Of a stretch of DNA of 64,000 bases, positions 9,987 to 20,800 are shown piece by piece. Below the pieces are notes generated by a model. The model made no database searches and was not told where the DNA came from. It saw nothing but the letters and a program-made list of their open reading frames with translations. Position 1 is the first letter of the stretch. Every line of letters starts with the position of its first letter. Made by a program: the position numbers and the translations under genes. The stretch covers positions 6,121,362-6,185,361 of the forward strand of contig NC_069105.1 of assembly GCF_947172395.1 (NCBI RefSeq), given 5' to 3'. This stretch comes from Bicyclus anynana. Taxonomy: Eukaryota > Arthropoda > Insecta > Lepidoptera > Nymphalidae.

Positions 9987-10454
9987 AGGACTTTTTGTAG
10001 CGATGTAGTCGCGATGCTGTCGCGCGTAGCATCGGTACAGACGCGAAGCTGTCATTAGCTGTGTGTGTGTAGGGTCAGATTCAGTCGCGATGCAAACGCG
10101 ATTCGGTCGCGATGCAGTTACGACACAAAAATACCTTGGATTAGTACAGTTGCAAGATGGACTCCGTTAAGGCAACATTAGTCACGTTGTCTGATGCTGC
10201 TTTTATGAAACAGCCGAACCGTAGGCAACGGAAGCAGCGTCAATATTGGATGCATCCATTTAATAACCAGAGATTACTTTGTCGTCGTCCGACGCGGTCG
10301 CGCGTTTGTATCGATACAATCGCGATGCAGTAGCGTTGGCATCGCTATTGTAGCGCGTTGCAAATGCGACTGACATGCGTTAGAAGAGATGCTATCGCGC
10401 ATTTGCTAAGCACGCGACTACATCGCTACAAAAAGTCGCCGTGGGCAAGGGGCC
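9987..10454. mobile_element. PIF/Harbinger element with TTA target duplication
   Basis: The left side has gactttttgtagcgatgtag; the right arm (10400-10435) carries its reverse complement, and the right end is GGCAAGGGGCC. TTA flanks both ends (9984-9986 and 10455-10457), the usual 3-bp duplication of PIF/Harbinger. The left extreme has lost about 17 bp compared with the right. Both subterminal regions are filled with cgcgatgc-type repeats. A transposase remnant lies in the middle. Confidence 0.75.
10157..10333 (+). pseudogene. Harbinger transposase N-terminal remnant
   Basis: A 58-codon frame starts at ATG 10157 and ends at TAG 10331. It contains RQRKQRQYWMHPFNNQR at about residues 23-39. 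Harbinger nuclease-type transposases commonly begin with a basic R-R-x-W-V-H-P-x-x-x-x-R segment ahead of the DDE domain. The DDE domain is missing because the frame runs into the subterminal repeats. Position inside a TTA-flanked inverted-repeat element supports the assignment. It is not functional. Confidence 0.65.
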
Positions 10455-10457
10455 TTA

Positions 10458-11372
10458 CCCACACAATTCGTAATTTTTTGTTCAAATCAGTTCCTAGGTC
10501 GGGTCAAGGAAAAACCGTTGTCGCTGTTATCTCAAACTATCTCATCGCCGCGTAGAATCGTCGCAATACGAGCCGCACTTAGAATTATATTCTCCCTTGC
10601 AATATCTACAATCTCTCAGAGAGCCCGGCGCATTGTGCTAGCTCTCATTATTCGGGCCACAATGAAGAGTCGAATCAAAAAACGCGCTCTCAAAAGGGAA
10701 TTCGTGATATTTCAAACAAAACAGAAAATTTTAATTGAAGTGCAGTTAAGACGAAATGAAAACACGCCGATTGAAACTATTCCCCTCCTAGCGTTCGCCC
10801 TAACACATTCGACGTTAGAGTGAGTGCATACTGACGACAATCTATCAACTATCTTGTGCCCCGTGGGTTTGCCCACTTATAATTTCTTTCTGTGTATACA
10901 TTCGGCTCAATTTTGATTACTAGTATCCTCTCAGAGTAAGAGGGACTCGTATTGTCAAAAACATATTTAAAAATTAAAAAATATGAAAACAATTCAACCT
11001 AGTAGAACGATAATAAACTATTTAAAAAAGTGTCAAGTAGCCTATTATTTCTTAATTTGTTCAGCTACGGATCATGAAGCATGATAAAAAGTACGTATAA
11101 GTCAATGTGAGCTAGTTATATATTATTTGTGTATGTCTCTATATGTATATTGTAAGTGTACGTAAATAAATAAATAAATAAAAACAGTCTACCACGCTGG
11201 GATAATGCTGATTGGCAGACTTCACACACATTAAGAATTAACAAAAGTCACAGGTATGCAAGCTAGTGTAAACTACGTATAGCGGTGATAACACTATAAT
11301 AACTAACCACATCTTGTTAAAATTTGGTGCCATAAAAGCTACTTTTCTATATCGATCTTTACACAGGAAATA
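10458..11372. other. Unassigned DNA, partly GC-richer than surroundings
   Basis: 10470-10820 has fewer AT runs than its neighbours and a 101-codon open frame at 10518-10823 (+) rich in Arg and Ile. No motif or splice context supports a gene. An (AAAT)n microsatellite lies at 11165-11182. Confidence 0.4.
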
Positions 11373-11545
11373 GCCGTGATAGTCCAGTGAGTATGACCAC
11401 TGCCTTCGATTCAGAGGGCGTAGGTTTGAATCCGGTCCGGGGCATGCTCCATCTTTACAGTTATGTGCTGTTACTAAAAACGTTTAGGTAGTGAAATCAA
11501 GTGTCAATTGCAGCTGTCATAAGAAACACAACTCAAAGATAATAA
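11373..11545 (+). mobile_element. SINE-2 head, 3' end missing
   Basis: It carries the tRNA-like region with an A-box in gatagtccagtgagtatgac and B-box ggtttgaatcc, then gtccggggcatgc. The element breaks off after the gtgctgtt segment. Part of the aatcaagtg block remains. Confidence 0.75.
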
Positions 11546-11622
11546 CCAGTGCACCAGTGACAACCCTAAACGTGTTTAAGGTATAACAAAATATATTAAA
11601 ACTGAATTTGGTGCAAGCCCTA

Positions 11623-11684
11623 AGTTCTCATTCGCACGAGTTTTTTTAACATCCGTTAAAAATACTCTCGTGCGAATGAGAACT
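11623..11684. repeat. 62-nt near-perfect hairpin
   Basis: Arms AGTTCTCATTCGCACGAG (11623-11640) and its exact reverse complement (11667-11684) are followed inward by a further 8-bp pairing (TTTTTAAC with GTTAAAAA). This leaves a loop of only four bases. The total is about 26 bp of stem with a 2-base bulge. It could be a very short MITE, or could be transcribed as a hairpin RNA. Confidence 0.8.
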
Positions 11685-11689
11685 AAGTG

Positions 11690-13170
11690 TAAAGTTTCGT
11701 TTGCGACTTTCTGTCGCACGTGTGCCTTATCAACGATCCATCAATAAAGGCGCGGCCCTCCTGTTGGAATTTTATCGGACAAAGCACCATAAAATCCCCC
11801 TTGATTCGAATCTATGGGGGCGTCCTATACAGTGCGATTACATAGAATGAGTGAGATTATTCCGCACTCCGTAAGGTCGTAACTAACGCCAGAGGAGTTT
11901 TATTACTCGCAACGGGATTTTTGGTATTAGAAATTAGAATATAAAAGAGTATAGCAATGAGTCGTAAATGTCTTGATGAAAAAATTAACTTTTACGAAAA
12001 TTGCTTCTTAAACATACTTTTGGACTTTAATTTGAATAAACAATAGCTTTTAATCAAGCTAGCATCCATTTTTCTCTCGAATTAAGCGAATAGCTTGTAC
12101 CTATTGGATACGATAAATACGACAATAGTCCAAAATGTAGGGATTAAAGTTAAGTTCGTTTATTTCAATTAAGTTTAGTTTACAAGCCCTTATGAAACGT
12201 CAAGTTATGTCAAAAGTTAACGGTGATAATTAAAGTTGAGACGTTAAAATTATAGTTATGAGGTTCCAACTCTACACTTACCCATCCTAATTGAAGTCCA
12301 AAAATGCACTACACTACAGCTAGTATAATTATAGTTATTTTAAGATGATTTACGTGACATTTACATCATTATAACTGCTAACCCTCGTTTTTGAAAATAG
12401 GTTACAAACGAATTTTTTGTTAAAACCACATCAGACAGAGTTTATTTACCAAACAAAAAGCTAAATCTTATAATAATTCTATTAAATATTACTTACAATT
12501 CAAGGATTCCAAAATGGCGTCATCCCAATTTTTACACGAGGACACAAATCTCAACCTTGACTTGTTTTTGGTACTAATTTTTTACGATAAGCACAAAAGA
12601 AATTGGTTGGCTCTATAAGATAGTTTTTATGTTGATTACTCTCTTCGGAGTTAAGAGTAATAAAGACTACAAAAACAAGAAGTTTATGCGCCATCTTGTA
12701 AAACATTCAAGGTATTAATTACTGAGACGCGCTTATTTCACTCCGTTTTCACTCCGTTGTGTTAAGCGTCGACAGATATGCCAACTGAAAAACATGTCTG
12801 GGTTTAAATCGGAGCTAATTAAAATTTAAAATTTTTAGAATTTCCCGACTCTCATGAATTAAGCTATAAAACGAACAAACGACTATTATGTTAGACATTA
12901 TTTTCATTATTGCCTTATCGAGTCTTCATCACCGCTGAGAACCAATCAATCACTCGTCACCCATCAAACAAAAAAAACTGCACCATAAACCTTCAGTCCT
13001 TTCATTTAGAAGACAAAGACAGACACACATACACGGAGAGACATATAAAACTTAAATAACACCCCTCTTTATTATTTATTAATAACTTTGGACTACAACT
13101 TGATGTACTTGTAGGTTAACTTGGTTTGCGTATAGTCGTTCAAACTCTGACTCTGAAGTTAGCATATTAT
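11690..13170. other. Mostly unique DNA with one LINE tail fragment
   Basis: 12148-12275 (minus strand) matches the LINE 3' end family at 34809-35245, with tttatttcaattaagtttag and gaaacgtcaag. 12640-12655 is a small hairpin. No exon is seen in the rest. Confidence 0.45.
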
Positions 13171-13179
13171 ATTTTTGTT

Positions 13180-13850
13180 GTTATCCGATGTGTCGGTACG
13201 TCTGCAGATGCTTTATCAAAAGAGGCTACGACTAGACGTCGCATTTTGCAAACTGAGGTAAACAAACCTATTATAATCTAAATTATGATTACCTGTTGTC
13301 AGATCTGCATAAGCTCAGTTAGTTCTTAGAGCATTTAATTCCAAGTTCTCGCAAGTAAGAGTATAAAATATAGAAATAGAAGTTGAGTTACTTACAGTAG
13401 AAGTTATAGAAGGTGAGGCAAATGAACTTTTTAAAAGCTGCATTAAAATATTACGTGTTTTAAGATACGTTGGTAAGTCGGTTTCAAATGCTTGATTAAT
13501 GGAAAATTTGAACTATATTACGCATTTCTAAAACAATGGAGCGAGAAATAAACCTATTAAAAGCTACGTTACCTAATATTACTTACTATGTCATTATCGG
13601 TGACGTTATATACTTTTATAACTGGACAGTATGAGTCTCGAATTCTTCTCTCTTTCTGTGTAACACGTAGATATCTAGATGGAGACGAATTCGAACTGTT
13701 AAGTTATAAAACACAAATTTGCGATACCAATCTGTCAGTACGTCTGTAGGTGGTTTAATAGAGAGAACTTTGAGCTAGACATAGAATTTCCAAAACGACT
13801 GAGAGGCAAGTGAACCTGTTGAAAGCTGCATTAATAATGCATAACTTGCA
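13180..13850. repeat. Degenerate tandem repeat
   Basis: Blocks like cctattaaaagctac recur at about 13267, 13424, 13553 and 13818. Blocks like gtcggtacgtctgcag recur at 13190 and 13727. Spacings are near multiples of 130-140 bp. Divergence is high, so this is an old array and the unit borders are uncertain. Confidence 0.5.
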
Positions 13851-13964
13851 ATGCACTTACAACGATTGGTCTAACGGAAATGTCTTCACTCAGTTAAAAA
13901 GGATGAGTTTGGAAATTAAATAATAAATGAGGTTTGTGGTAACACTGAAGAGTTTTTCAGATAG

Positions 13965-14094
13965 CATGGGTGTGGTGACAGTCGCCTATATGCCGTTCGT
14001 AATACGTATATTATCGTGAATCGCGGCGAGTTTTCAAGATTGAAACGAACTGTCACCGCACCATCCTACATGAAACGAACTGTAACAAAACGAG
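13965..14094 (+). mobile_element. Palindromic MITE, copy 2 of 2
   Basis: It begins agcatgggtgtggtgacag and ends with the complementary ctgtcaccgcaccatcc block plus gaaacgaactgtaa. It is the reverse-oriented partner of 5125-5250. The gaaacgaactgt segment occurs twice at the right end. Confidence 0.65.
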
Positions 14095-14439
14095 TGCCTC
14101 AAAGGCTCAAAAGTTCAAGATATAGTGCCACAAAGATATAATACTAAAAAGCGTGTTTAATAAGTATGGATGTAATTCCGACAATCTTTGGTTTACTATC
14201 TATGTATTACTTAATTCTCTCATAAAAGTCTCATAGAAATTAATATGTATATTCAAATGTAGTCAACTACCCAATTCGATCAAATTACGTCTTCCTTCGT
14301 TAACCTATCATAAATCCATCAAAAAATCTAAAATATTAAATATAATATGCAGGGATGAACTAATCACTACTAGCTATGACGGTAGATCTAGAATAATCAA
14401 CCGAGGGGGACCGCAGTCCCTCCGTCTTTGTTTAGGACT

Positions 14440-14660
14440 TGACTTATTGTGAGGGCTCTGTGAGAGGGAACACGAGGGTAGACGCGAATTTATCGGCCAT
14501 GCGTGCGTATTTATGAAGCACTTAAGCGGTACAGATCGCTGCGAGGCGAAGACGCTGTGTGATGAAGAGTAATGATTATTATGGCAACCTATGCTGGATG
14601 CGTTATATAAGCCGCAGCCATCTTGTTAAATTGACCAGCTAATAGAACGCCTAGGCCGTT
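14440..14660. promoter_or_regulatory. Candidate non-coding regulatory patch
   Basis: This GC-richer, repeat-free patch holds several homeodomain-like cores, such as gtaatgattattatggc at 14569-14585. It also has tatttatgaagcacttaag at 14508-14526. Such motifs are common by chance in AT-rich DNA. The call is an inference from composition and lack of repeats only. Confidence 0.2.
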
Positions 14661-14841
14661 CATTATATGCCGGCATTCAATGAAATCGCTGAAACAACAT
14701 AGTTAACTATGTTGTATGACGTCTCGAAAAAATGTTTGCTTTATTAATCTGTAGCAAGTTACTAAATTTTAAACCAAGTTAGATCCCAAAGACTTAAAGA
14801 ATTCTTGTCACTACTGTCAATGATATCACGAAATAAATAAT

Positions 14842-14905
14842 TACCCCTGAATCCCCCTTTCATTATATCACCCTATATAATGAAAGAGGGGGGTATATAG
14901 GGGTA
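14842..14905. repeat. Hairpin, about 28-bp imperfect arms
   Basis: TACCCCT...CCCCTTTCATTATAT on the left pairs with ATATAATGAAAGAGGGGG...AGGGGTA on the right around a 6-base loop. It may be a tiny MITE or a fragment of a palindromic element. Confidence 0.75.
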
Positions 14906-15340
14906 CTTTATTTTATCAATGTATTTCCCATGGGGTTCTGTTATAGGCAATAATTTTCCATTTAATATTACCGAGGAATTATGCTAGTTCTGTCAACCAT
15001 TACTAATAAAAAAAATCTCTTTCTTTACAAAAAACATAATATGCAAAAAGGGCTCCAGTTATTTACCAAAACCCCCTCAATATACAAATATACTTGCGGG
15101 ATCCCCCCGTATCTCAAAGGCGAAGGTGGGTATTCAAAAATATAATTCCCGCCATAATACGACCCTATTCCTTTGAAAGGACACGCAGGCGTTTGAAGGG
15201 AATCGATACGGGACCCTACTCAGGCTCGGACATGATCGCTACTTACAATTTGGTTCTTACACACACTTATCGCAGACAGACAAATAGCTTCTATAGAGTT
15301 ACCCTCATTTGGGATATTTTACACTTGATAGCCAAGTAAA

Positions 15341-15654
15341 GCCATGATAGCCCAGTGGATATGGGGTATACCCCTGCTTGTGGTTCCGGAGGGTGTAGGT
15401 TCGAATCCGGTCCGGGGCACGTCCAACTTGTCAGTTGTGTGCATTTTATGAAATTAATCACGTGTCTCAAACGGTGAAAACATCGTGAGGAAACCTGCAT
15501 ATCAGAGAATTTTCTTAATTCTCTGCGTTTGTGAAGTCTGCCAATCCACATTGGGTCAGCATGGTGGACTATTGGCCTTACCCCTCTCATTCTGAGAGGA
15601 GACTCGAGCTCAGCAGTGAGCCGAATATGGGTTGATAAAGACGACGACGTCGAC
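15341..15654 (+). mobile_element. SINE-2, full-length with 9-bp target duplication
   Basis: CCAAGTAAA flanks the element (15332-15340 and 15655-15663). Order: tRNA-like head with A-box in gatagcccagtggatatg and B-box ggttcgaatcc; a body with gaaattaatcacgtgtctc and gaggaaacctgcat; then tctgagaggagactcgag and a GAC-rich tail. A perfect flanking duplication indicates target-primed insertion by a LINE partner. Confidence 0.9.
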
Positions 15655-15800
15655 CCAAGTAAAATCTTTTCAACAAAAAAATTAAACTGACTTCAAAATC
15701 ACAAAACTAAAAAGCGAAAAATAACAACATATGTGCTACCTAGTGATCACATTGAAGGCGGTACCAACACAGTGATGCATTTTGTTAAAAAGATTTTTCA
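15655..15800. mobile_element. Single arm of the 17062-17386 palindrome family
   Basis: The blocks ctaaaaagcgaaaaataaca, tgtgctacct and ttgaaggcggtaccaa match one arm of the large palindrome. The inverted partner arm is absent. The element therefore also exists as a half unit. Confidence 0.6.
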
Positions 15801-16317
15801 GTTTTTAGTGTGTCCTAGCACAGTGAACAGTACGGGCAATTTCGTTATTTTCATTTTACTAAACACAAAATTACTGAACCCATTTTCACGAATATTAAAT
15901 GGAACCAATATGGAAGTACACACTTTCTTTTTTTAAAATTGGTTATGAAGTGATGAAGTTATGAGGTAACAAATATTTAAAAAAAAACAATAGCGTCGAA
16001 TTAAGAAACTACTTCTGTTTTTCCTTTTGTCAGTTAAAAATCCAAAAAATTTAGACTTTTCTCATTTTGACGATCTGCAAAAGTTCACGCTTCTGATTGT
16101 CGTGTCGTAGAACATCGACATTTGGTTTTTTTTTTTTGCACAGTCCGAGAAGAAGCCCTCGACAAACTCAAGTATTATTTTAGTATCACCATCTATACTC
16201 GGAAACGTCATACAGTGTTATTTACAATCTTTGTAGTTCTAGTAGCTAATTCTTTAGATAGTTACATTTTTAACCGACTTCCAAAAAGGAGGAGGTTCTA
16301 CGTTCGGCTGTATGTAT

Positions 16318-16318
<1 letters not shown>

Positions 16319-16348
<30 letters not shown>
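16319..16348. repeat. Poly-T tract of about 30
   Basis: An uninterrupted T-run inside the composite element, directly after tgtatgta and before a second tatgtatgt. Confidence 0.95.
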
Positions 16349-16352
<4 letters not shown>

Positions 16353-16559
16353 ATGTCCAGCGATAATTCCGTCATTTGTAGACCGATTTTGAAAATTCTT
16401 TTTTTGTTTTGAAGGGTTTGATTCCAGGGTGGTCCCATTTTTTTCATGTCAGGATCTGATGATGGCATCCTGGAGAAATCGAGGGGAACTTTCGAAAATC
16501 GTAGAGACGGCTAGTGCGTTTGTTAGTGTTTCCATAAGGTATTTTAAACCACTACAATT

Positions 16560-16995
16560 TTATGAAGGTCTGGAGTTGGTCTGATGATAGAGCCGATACA
16601 CAGACGATGGAACTCGTCAACGATTTACAGCAGGTACCTTTTGTTTGGGCTAGATTTATTTGTATTGATGAGAACTTTCCACCTAGATGGGTTGTGACCG
16701 TATTGAGGGTCTGATGATGAAGACGAAGGACAGTTAAGAGAACTCTTCAATGGTTCCCAGTAGCTACCTTGTGTTTGGACTTGATAAATTTGTATTGATG
16801 AGAACTTTCCACCTAGATGGGTTGTGACTGTATTAGGGGTCTGGTGACGAAGATGAAGGAGAGTTAAGGTAACTCCTCGACGGTTCACAGTAGCTACCTT
16901 TGTTGGGACTTTATGAATTTGTATTGCTGAGAACTTTCCACCTAGATGGGTTGTGACTGAATTAAGGGAAGACGAAGGACAATGAAGAGAACTTC
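16560..16995 (+). repeat. 130-bp tandem units, three copies
   Basis: agaactttccacctagatgg starts at 16671, 16801 and 16930, giving periods of 130 and 129. Each unit also has a ggtctgatgatgaagacgaa-like block and cagtagctacctt. The reverse-oriented copies at 39316, 39447 and 39577 show the same period. Confidence 0.9.
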
Positions 16996-17061
16996 TCGAA
17001 GGTTATTAGTATCAGTTTTGGTTACACTCAGTAGGTGTGCTAACACTAAAAATTAAAAAAT

Positions 17062-17386
17062 AAAAATTTTAATAAAAAAATTCAACCGACTTCCAACTCA
17101 AAAATTAGCCTAAACTAAAAAGCAAAAAATAACATCTTACCTATGTGCTACCTTCTGATCAGTTTGAAGGCGGTGCCAATCCAGTGTCATGTTTTAATTA
17201 AAGCCGTTTCTGAAAGAACCACAGAAATTTTGTAATTTAAACGGCTTAAATTAAAACATCACTGGCTTGGCACCGCCTTCAAACTGATCAGAAGGTAGCA
17301 CATAGGTAAGATGTTATTTTTTGCTTTTTAGTTTAGGCTAATTTTTTAGTTGGAAGTCGGTTGAATTTTTTTATTAAAATTTTTTT
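17062..17386. repeat. 325-bp palindrome with 148-bp arms
   Basis: Arms at about 17062-17209 and 17239-17386 are nearly exact reverse complements with a 29-base spacer. Each arm contains aaccgacttccaactcaaaa, tgtgctaccttctgatcag and ttgaaggcggtgccaa. The arm start repeats the cgacttcc motif that opens the composite element. Confidence 0.9.
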
Positions 17387-17399
17387 CTATTTATCATTT

Positions 17400-17986
17400 C
17401 GGCATCAACCGTGCTCTAGCCAACTCTAAACATAATAAATAATAACGCATCCCACTACGTTTGATTTCGAGTTCCGCTATCTTCTATAACTATCGCACAT
17501 ACTTTCTGCTTACCCTGATCTAAACTGCTATGCACGCCCGATAGTTATGCATGTCACCAGTAACAATGGTAAACAGTGAAAATGACCATCACGACATCAA
17601 TAACAATAACAATAAAATTATAAAACACGCGCCCACGTTTGTCGGTCGCGGGCTGCATTGTAAACTTATGAACAGGTACGTCGCATGAGTTTTAAATATT
17701 CTGCATGCGAATGTTTGTGCTGGCAAATCTCGAAAAGAAGTTGATCGTTAGATTTGAAAACTCAATGACTTGAGAACGACTTAATCGATACCATTCAACT
17801 GTTTTATGTTTTCGAATACTTTGCAGAAGGTTATTATGGAACGATAAATTAAGAAAATTGCGCACAATTTTTGGGAAACTCCGGAAAAATAAACGATTAT
17901 TTTATAGATGTTTGTTACTCAATCAAAGGATTAACGTCTGAACAGATTTGGATGAAATTTGGCGCAGAGATAGATTATAATCTGGT
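17400..17986. other. Unassigned, repeat-poor DNA
   Basis: No repeat match is recognised. The stretch 17540-17700 has mixed composition with several possible factor motifs such as aacaatgg, but no exon evidence. Confidence 0.35.
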
Positions 17987-18000
17987 ACACAGATTTAAGT

Positions 18001-18313
18001 ATATAGAGAGCCGTGATAGCCCAGTAGATATAACCCCTGCCTTCGATGCCCCTGCGATTCGAATAGGTACGGTCCGGGGCATGCACCTCCAACTTTTTTA
18101 GTTGTGTACATTTTAAGAAATTAAATATCACGTGTCTCAAACGGTGACGTAAAAACATCGTAAGGAAACCTGCATACCAGAGAATTTTCTTAATTCCCTG
18201 CGTGTGTGAAGTCTACCAATCCGCAATGGCCCAGCGTGGTGGACTATTGGCCTAACCCCTTTCATTCTGACAGGAGACCCGAGCTCAGCAGTGAGCCGAA
18301 TGGGTTGATAATG
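18001..18313 (+). mobile_element. SINE-2, full-length with target duplication
   Basis: The flank ACACAGATTTAAG (from 17987) is repeated as ACACAGATATAAAG (from 18314). The head, body and gaatgggttgataatg tail follow the family order. The head has a small duplication near cgatgcccctgcgattcg. Confidence 0.88.
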
Positions 18314-18329
18314 ACACAGATATAAAGTT

Positions 18330-18921
18330 TTACCTTTTAGCGATGTCTGAACTATGATCTGGTATAGTACATAGCCCAGTTTTTTTACTGCGTTTTTATT
18401 TTTCACGTCACGGAAATTATAGCGTCACGGAAATAAGATCAAACCAGACAAATCCTAGTCTCAACAGCTAGTCTCAAGAAATATTACAAATATTTTATAG
18501 AGGTAAGATTTAATTTTTAGTTTGTTACGATGACCTGTTAATAGTCAACCAATTAAAAAAAATATCATTATTAGAAAGCTATTTTATCACCGAGCAACAT
18601 GAACCCTTTATTCCCACTACTAAGAGGAACTACGCAAGTGAAACCACGGTCCACAGCTTAGGAATAAAATTACTAAGCAAAAACAGTATAAGCGAAAGTT
18701 TAAAAAATTCGCCTCAAGTTATATATATTATGAAAGTCATAAACAAATTCATAAAAGTTAAAAATGTTTCGCTCGAAACAATGGCCCATTGTCTAAGAAC
18801 CAAAGGTCCCTTTCAACCCCATAACAAAACATGAGCTCAGGCCCAAAAACATTGTAATAAAATACTTAAAGATTTTTTTCCTTATACAATTTTTCACATA
18901 CAATTTTCGTTTTATTATGTA
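18330..18921. other. Unassigned DNA with a Helitron-A 3' remnant
   Basis: 18600-18659 resembles a decayed Helitron-A 3' end (gaactacgcaagtgaaacca, then cacagctta). The rest shows nothing I can assign. Confidence 0.4.
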
Positions 18922-19285
18922 CTAGCCGATGGCCTGCGGTTTCACTCGCATATATCCTGTTCCCGTGGATAGAATAGCCTATGACAATGACAAATAACTA
19001 TTAGGCTATTAGTTAAAAATCGGTTTAGTAGTTCCAGAGATAACTCACTTATCATTATCAACCCACACGGTTCACAGCTAAACTCGATTTTCCTCTCAGA
19101 ATTAGAGGGGTTAGCCTAATACTCCACCACGCTGGCCTAATGCGGTTTGGCAGACTTCACACACGCAGAGAATTAATAAAATTCTCTGGTATGCAGGTTT
19201 CTTCATAAAAAAAAATTTCAAATCGGATCAGTAGTTCCTGAGATTAGCGCGTTCAGCCAAACAAACTTTTCAGCTTTATAATATT
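18922..19285 (-). mobile_element. Helitron-A interrupted by a SINE-2
   Basis: The 3' end (CTAG at 18922-18925, tgcggtttcactcgc) and the 5' portion (cagtagttcctgagattagc to tttataatattt) belong to one minus-strand element. A SINE-2 tail fragment splits them. The Helitron is therefore older than the SINE. Confidence 0.7.
19049..19206 (-). mobile_element. SINE-2 3' part nested in Helitron-A
   Basis: It runs from ttatcattatcaacccacac to the ggtatgcaggttt block. The tRNA-like head is absent, as in other 5'-truncated copies. Confidence 0.75.
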
Positions 19286-19286
19286 T

Positions 19287-19648
19287 GCTAGTAACTGCCT
19301 CATTGGTCCTGTGGTTAGCTGATTTAGTTACTTTGGTGGCCTAAACAGGGATTTGAACCCTGGACGGGCCACGAAAAATACGGCATTGTTGTTACTAGAA
19401 AAATCTTAATAGCAGCCTGAAGTTGGGAAGTCAGCGGTGTTGGTACACCCTCGTGCCTCGGAGCACGTTTAGCACTTCGTCCTGTGCCTGATCTCTCACC
19501 GGTCGTGTCGGTCTGCCGTCCCATCGTACTATGTGAGTGAGGGAATAGAAGTGCACCTGTGCTTGCACACACTTTTGCACTATAATATCTCCTGCGTACA
19601 TGGTTAATCTCGAAATTAATTGGCCGCCGTGGCCATAAGAAAGAATTC
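19287..19648 (+). mobile_element. SINE-3 reference copy
   Basis: It starts with a tRNA-like segment (tggtcctgtggttagctga), followed by gggatttgaaccctgg. The body includes gtgcctcggagcacg, ggtcgtgtcggtctgccgtc and gtgcacctgtgcttgc, and it ends near attggccgccgtggcc. This architecture is familiar from lepidopteran SINEs; related segments occur at 40697-41526. The 112-codon minus-strand open frame across it is not a gene. Confidence 0.7.
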
Positions 19649-19689
19649 AGTAGGGAGCTCATTATTATTTACTAGCGTAAACATTATAG

Positions 19690-20270
19690 TAACATTAGTA
19701 AACGCTATGCTTTTTATGGTTCGTGTCTATGGCAAACAAAACAACACAATAACAGTACCACCTTGACCTGCATGGGGTTTTTTATGATTTAATTTTCAAG
19801 CGAAACTATTAACCAAACACGGCAGCGAAACGTGACTGCTCCAACATAGATATTACAAAGAAAACTTGTAGCTGGTTTTATGAAGTTTATAGTGTTAAAA
19901 TATCTACAAAACTATGTAGCTACTTCTAGTTAAATAATTGTTTGTCCCACTTTCTCGAAAATAGTTCAAACTTCTTTCAACAACTCAATGTTACATTATG
20001 AACGTTGCTATAGTACTCTTAGGGTATTTAATAGTACATTAAAATATAAGTGCGGTAAGTTGAAAATTATATATATTATTATTATATAATTGCTATAGTA
20101 AGGAAGCAGAGGCTGTAATTATCAAAGCGCACGTATTATTACACATTTGCGAGGAAACACACTTTGAACACACTTTCTGAAAATGAATTTGCATCTTTGC
20201 CACTTTTCCACACGGTGACATATTAATACGCTTGTCATTTTGACCGCCACGGTCCAAACTTTAAGATGTT
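19690..20270. other. Unassigned DNA
   Basis: No repeat or coding signal recognised. Confidence 0.35.
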
Positions 20271-20403
20271 TTTTTTTCTTTTATTTTTCTATTCTTTACA
20301 AGTTGCCCTTGACTACAACTACAATCTCACCTGATGGTAAGTGATGACGCAATCTACTATGGTAACGGGCTTACTTTTTAGGAGAAGAATGAAAATCCAT
20401 ACC
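20271..20403 (-). mobile_element. SINE-1 3' fragment
   Basis: T-rich tail at the left, then ttgcccttgactacaac and ctcacctgatggtaagtgat. It stops after gaatgaaaatccat. It is more diverged than other copies. Confidence 0.75.
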
Positions 20404-20800
20404 TTATGTACAGATATGGCGGGAGCAGGGACCAAAAACCAGCTTTTATAAAAAAAGGGAGATCTGACTACGACAGTTCTAACACTTTAATCAAATTAAT
20501 TTCAGTACCATAATCTGCATTGTCAGAAACCGTGTCCAGTAATTACAAACAAGCATCTCAGAGATATCTCCTCTGTAACCGGCTATGCAAATAGTTAGAC
20601 CAAAATTAATTACTTAACTGAATCTTAGTTACGCGAGACACCAGTTGCCTGTTTGCCACTGCATTGTAATCTTGACAAAGTTGGGCTTGATGTAGTTAGC
20701 GCTAAACTTCGAGTCCGTTTTGAACACTAGGCTTTTGGAGGTTTGTTTGGTGAGGTATACATACATACAAATTAAACAAAAGCAAAAATTAACTACTTTA

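Larger units (their letters stand above)
16270..17386 (+). mobile_element. Composite element: 130-bp tandem units plus 325-bp palindrome, copy 1
   Basis: From the left: accgacttccaaaaaggagg, a T28 run, a unique block with gggtggtcccat, three tandem 130-bp units, a linker with cagtaggtgtgctaacac, and a large palindrome. The same parts occur in reverse order and orientation at 38737-39892. The shared organisation shows it moves as one unit. No coding region is present. The class is unknown; a foldback or Helitron-related origin is possible. Confidence 0.75.

Noticed and set aside
9990..10440. CpG-rich patch as a promoter or CpG island
   Set aside because: The CpG content comes from subterminal repeats of the Harbinger element.
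16319..16348. Poly-T as a transcription terminator
   Set aside because: It is an internal part of a transposable element with no Pol III gene directly upstream.
19324..19662. 112-codon minus-strand open frame
   Set aside because: It lies entirely across a SINE-3 copy and runs antisense to the SINE. No protein motif.
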